Shown here: one piece after another, positions 53,023-54,532 of the stretch
Numbering within the stretch: position 1 is the first letter of the stretch
Layout: the number at the start of each line of letters is the position of its first letter
From: Pseudanabaena biceps PCC 7429
Lineage (GTDB): Bacteria > Cyanobacteriota > Cyanobacteriia > Pseudanabaenales > Pseudanabaenaceae
DNA: 54,532 nt
Reading direction: 5' to 3'
Assembly: GCF_000332215.1 (NCBI RefSeq)
Contig: NZ_ALWB01000004.1
Location: 1 to 54,532, forward strand
Translations under genes and position numbers: made by a program
The notes under the pieces: model-generated
The model's input: the letters and a program-made list of their open reading frames with translations, nothing else
What the model was told of the DNA's origin: nothing
Database searches by the model: none

Positions 53023-53628
53023 GTGAAGGAGTTACTACAACTTTTTGGGGTGGTTTCTCCTGATAATTGGGGAACTTGTTATGAACAAAAGCAGGTAGCC
53101 TTTCGCCGCACTCGCAAGGAGCAAAGTAATGTGGGTGCGATTTCAGCTTGGTTGCGTTTGGGTGAGATTGAGGCGGAAAAGGCTGATGTTCCTAAATATA
53201 ATAAAGCCAAATTTGAGAAGGCGGTTCAAGAGATACGGAAACTGACGGTTTTATCTCAAGTGGAATTTATGCCGCCGATGCAGCGCTTATGTAATGAGGT
53301 AGGTGTAATTTTGGCGATTGTTCCTGCGATTCCCTGTGCTTATACGAGCGGAGTAGCGCGTTGGCTAAATCCTCACAGAGCTTTGATTCAGCTTTCGTTA
53401 TATGGGAAACAGAACGATCGCTTTTGGTTTACTTTTTTCCATGAGGCAGCGCATATTTTGCTGCACGACAAGAAGGATATTTTTCTTGATGATTCTGGTC
53501 ATGGCGATCGCCTTGAGTCGGAGCAGGAGGATGAGGCAAATGCTTGGGCAAGGGAGTTTTTAATTCCATCGGAGTATGATGCGGAGTTATCTAAACTGCG
53601 ATCGCTTTTGATGGAGAGCGTCTTTTAA
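53023..53628 (+). CDS. ImmA/IrrE-type metallopeptidase fragment (HigA-like antitoxin lacking its HTH)
   Basis: This 201-residue protein from GTG 53023 has the zinc motif HEAAH (H140, E141, H144) in FTFFHEAAHILLHDKK and the third-ligand region SEQEDEANAWAREFLIP. Full-length relatives are XRE-family antitoxins with an N-terminal helix-turn-helix, then KPDIVKELL-like sequence, then ImmA. Here the frame enters at KPEIVKELLQLFGV directly from the toxin end, so the whole DNA-binding part is missing. The C-terminus is also cut: after AELSKLRS the frame leaves the family at a HIP1 octamer (53598-53605) and ends LLMESVF. Any protein made would lack operator binding. Confidence 0.8.
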   Translation: MKELLQLFGVVSPDNWGTCYEQKQVAFRRTRKEQSNVGAISAWLRLGEIEAEKADVPKYNKAKFEKAVQEIRKLTVLSQVEFMPPMQRLCNEVGVILAIVPAIPCAYTSGVARWLNPHRALIQLSLYGKQNDRFWFTFFHEAAHILLHDKKDIFLDDSGHGDRLESEQEDEANAWAREFLIPSEYDAELSKLRSLLMESVF

Positions 53629-53749
53629 TTGGGGTGGTTTTATTTTCTTCGGCAATTACAATAATGGCGCGGGTTGTCTGCAAGTTTGGCTTTTCGCCTA
53701 GCCATGTAATGCGATCGCCTTCAATGGCAACTTCATCACTTTTGAGCAT
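53591..53749 (-). pseudogene. Truncated VapB-like antitoxin gene
   Basis: A 52-residue frame starts at ATG 53749: MLKSDEVAIEGDRITWLGE, then KPNLQTTRAIIVIAEE, then KRRSPSKAIAV. The N-terminal beta strands and the RRSPSKAIA tail are typical of small antitoxins, where I would expect the tail to continue GKGKTLGD or similar. The frame instead stops two codons after the HIP1 octamer shared with the end of the ImmA gene. A short functional protein cannot be excluded. Confidence 0.5.
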
Positions 53750-53786
53750 GGTTGTTTATCTCCTTAGATTTATGCTTATTTTCTGT

Positions 53787-54140
53787 TTATTGATGAACTA
53801 TGACTGAATCTCGTGACATTTCTATCAAAGAATGCTGCTCTAGCAAATCTACTACTTGACCTAAGTTTTTAATGAATAATGATTCCAGTTCTTTGTTGCT
53901 AATATTTCCTGTTGTCACTAGCAAAAGTTTGTAAGGTTCTTGATTAACATAAAAAGAATCCCAAAAATCGGAATCTTTGGTAATGACAATTCTCTGTTCA
54001 CGAATTGAAATGGCATTGATTTCTGTGTCTGGCGTTGCGTTCTTGAGAGCTAATTCTTTTGTATGGATTGCATCATGTCCCATTGATTTTAAAAGATAGG
54101 ATAATCGCACGGGTAATTGAGCATCAATGAGAAATTTCAT
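53787..54140 (-). CDS. DUF5615 PIN-like toxin
   Basis: This 117-residue protein belongs to the DUF5615/Mut7-C-like PIN-fold group that acts as the toxin of DUF433 systems, presumably a ribonuclease. MKFLIDAQLPVRLSYLLKSMGHDAIHT carries the first acidic residue (D6), and RIVITKDSDFWD (D57, D59 region) the others. It overlaps the upstream DUF433 gene by four bases (ATGA), so translation is coupled. Length and motifs are normal, so the pair seems intact, in contrast to the decayed modules beside it. Confidence 0.88.
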   Translation of the reverse strand: MKFLIDAQLPVRLSYLLKSMGHDAIHTKELALKNATPDTEINAISIREQRIVITKDSDFWDSFYVNQEPYKLLLVTTGNISNKELESLFIKNLGQVVDLLEQHSLIEMSRDSVIVHQ

Positions 54141-54364
54141 GCGAGAACCTTGTGGATGCTCTTTACTTGGCTAAGTTTTGTGGCATAGGCGAGGACTGCA
54201 AAAATATCATCTCGCTCTAGATCGTCATAGTCTTCTAGGATTTCTTCGGTGGTCATGCCTGAACTGAGGAGTTCTAAGATCATCTCGACGGGATAGCGCA
54301 AACCTCTGATGCAGGGCTTGCCATGACAGATATTCCAGTCTATGGTGATGCGTTGTAATAGCAT
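54137..54364 (-). CDS. DUF433 antitoxin (VapB45-like)
   Basis: This 75-residue protein with a helix-turn-helix-like fold has LLQRITIDWNICHGKPCIRGLRYPVEMILELLSSGMTTEEILEDYDDLERDDIFAVLAYA, which is the complete DUF433 signature (GKPCIRG, LLxxGxTxEEIL, YPxLxxxDI-like). It pairs with the DUF5615 toxin directly downstream and should bind its own promoter, which lies in the AT-rich 54365-54532 segment. Mycobacterial VapBC45 is the closest characterised relative known to me. Confidence 0.9.
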   Translation of the reverse strand: MLLQRITIDWNICHGKPCIRGLRYPVEMILELLSSGMTTEEILEDYDDLERDDIFAVLAYATKLSQVKSIHKVLA

Positions 54365-54532
54365 ATCTAGATATTTCTTGTTGAATTGGTTAAAACGATT
54401 TTACTCTGGTTACATAGAAAGAGATTTTTCAAATTCTTGTTTTTTGCTAGAGATTAAAGGTAAGAATTCAGGTAAGAATAGGAATGAGAGAAATAGAAGA
54501 AGGATCAATTAAAGCTTGACGGAAAAAATCAA
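54365..54532. other. AT-rich end of window
   Basis: Presumed promoter region of the DUF433/DUF5615 pair. GGTAAGAATTCA and AGGTAAGAATAGG form a short direct repeat (54461-54481 area). No gene visible. Confidence 0.4.

Overview
The window is chromosomal DNA from a cyanobacterium, probably a filamentous Pseudanabaena-like lineage, although the genus is inferred and not proven. Support comes from the very frequent HIP1 octamer (GCGATCGC), a 44-residue psbY gene, a separate F1 beta-epsilon gene pair (atpD-atpC), PilT, adenylate-cyclase and c-di-GMP signalling, and an unusual load of palindromic intergenic repeats. No rRNA, prophage or CRISPR array is visible.

Layout. At 1-3250 a truncated minus-strand gene with a LEPR-like N-terminus (possibly frameshifted) faces a membrane protein that fuses an M50-type metalloprotease to an HlyD-type adaptor. 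At 3.3-16 kb lie cutA, an iron-sulfur bacterial cryptochrome/(6-4) photolyase, livH, a VIT1-type transporter, a large P-type ATPase, a Cache-HAMP adenylate cyclase, gltA, psbY and uppP. At 16-22 kb are a PAS histidine kinase, DUF3598 and DUF4436 proteins, and a fusion of a phosphotransferase-like and a P-loop kinase domain. A compact AT-rich three-gene ATPase operon follows (22153-24548), bounded by a perfect 19-bp direct repeat; this is my best candidate for an undescribed system. At 24.6-28 kb are a second P-type ATPase and thiS.

At 28.5-35.5 kb a hybrid histidine kinase, a REC-GGDEF-EAL protein and a His-rich COG0523 GTPase run in one direction and probably form a phosphorelay-to-c-di-GMP unit plus a metal chaperone. 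At 35.7-39.4 kb are atpC, atpD, an L,D-transpeptidase-like exported protein and tRNA-Ala(GGC). At 39.8-42.8 kb a MerR regulator, a copper P1B-ATPase and a small membrane protein form a metal-resistance operon. At 42.8-45 kb a repeat-dense stretch holds two small membrane proteins. At 45-51.4 kb are pilT, map, an NAD(P)-binding protein, a LysM/lysozyme-like protein, a membrane-anchored protein, a CAU tRNA and a secreted protein.

From tRNA-Ala(CGC) at 51.5 kb to the end lies a gene graveyard: IS630 and IS256 fragments, a toxin gene with an in-frame stop, an ImmA-type protease that has lost both ends, a truncated antitoxin-like gene and, finally, an apparently intact DUF433/DUF5615 toxin-antitoxin pair.

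The dominant non-coding feature is a set of hairpin element families: A (shared termini, exchangeable cores), B (GAGTGGCGGCG hairpins), C (perfect inverted repeats of up to 107 nt), D (AAAATGGC/GCCATTTT hairpins), E (TCAAACCCAATAG hairpins) and F (CTTCGACTTCG). They fill most intergenic gaps, are nested in one another in at least one place, and supply spurious upstream start codons to some neighbouring genes. Twelve- to fifteen-base in-frame tandem repeats occur inside several genes.
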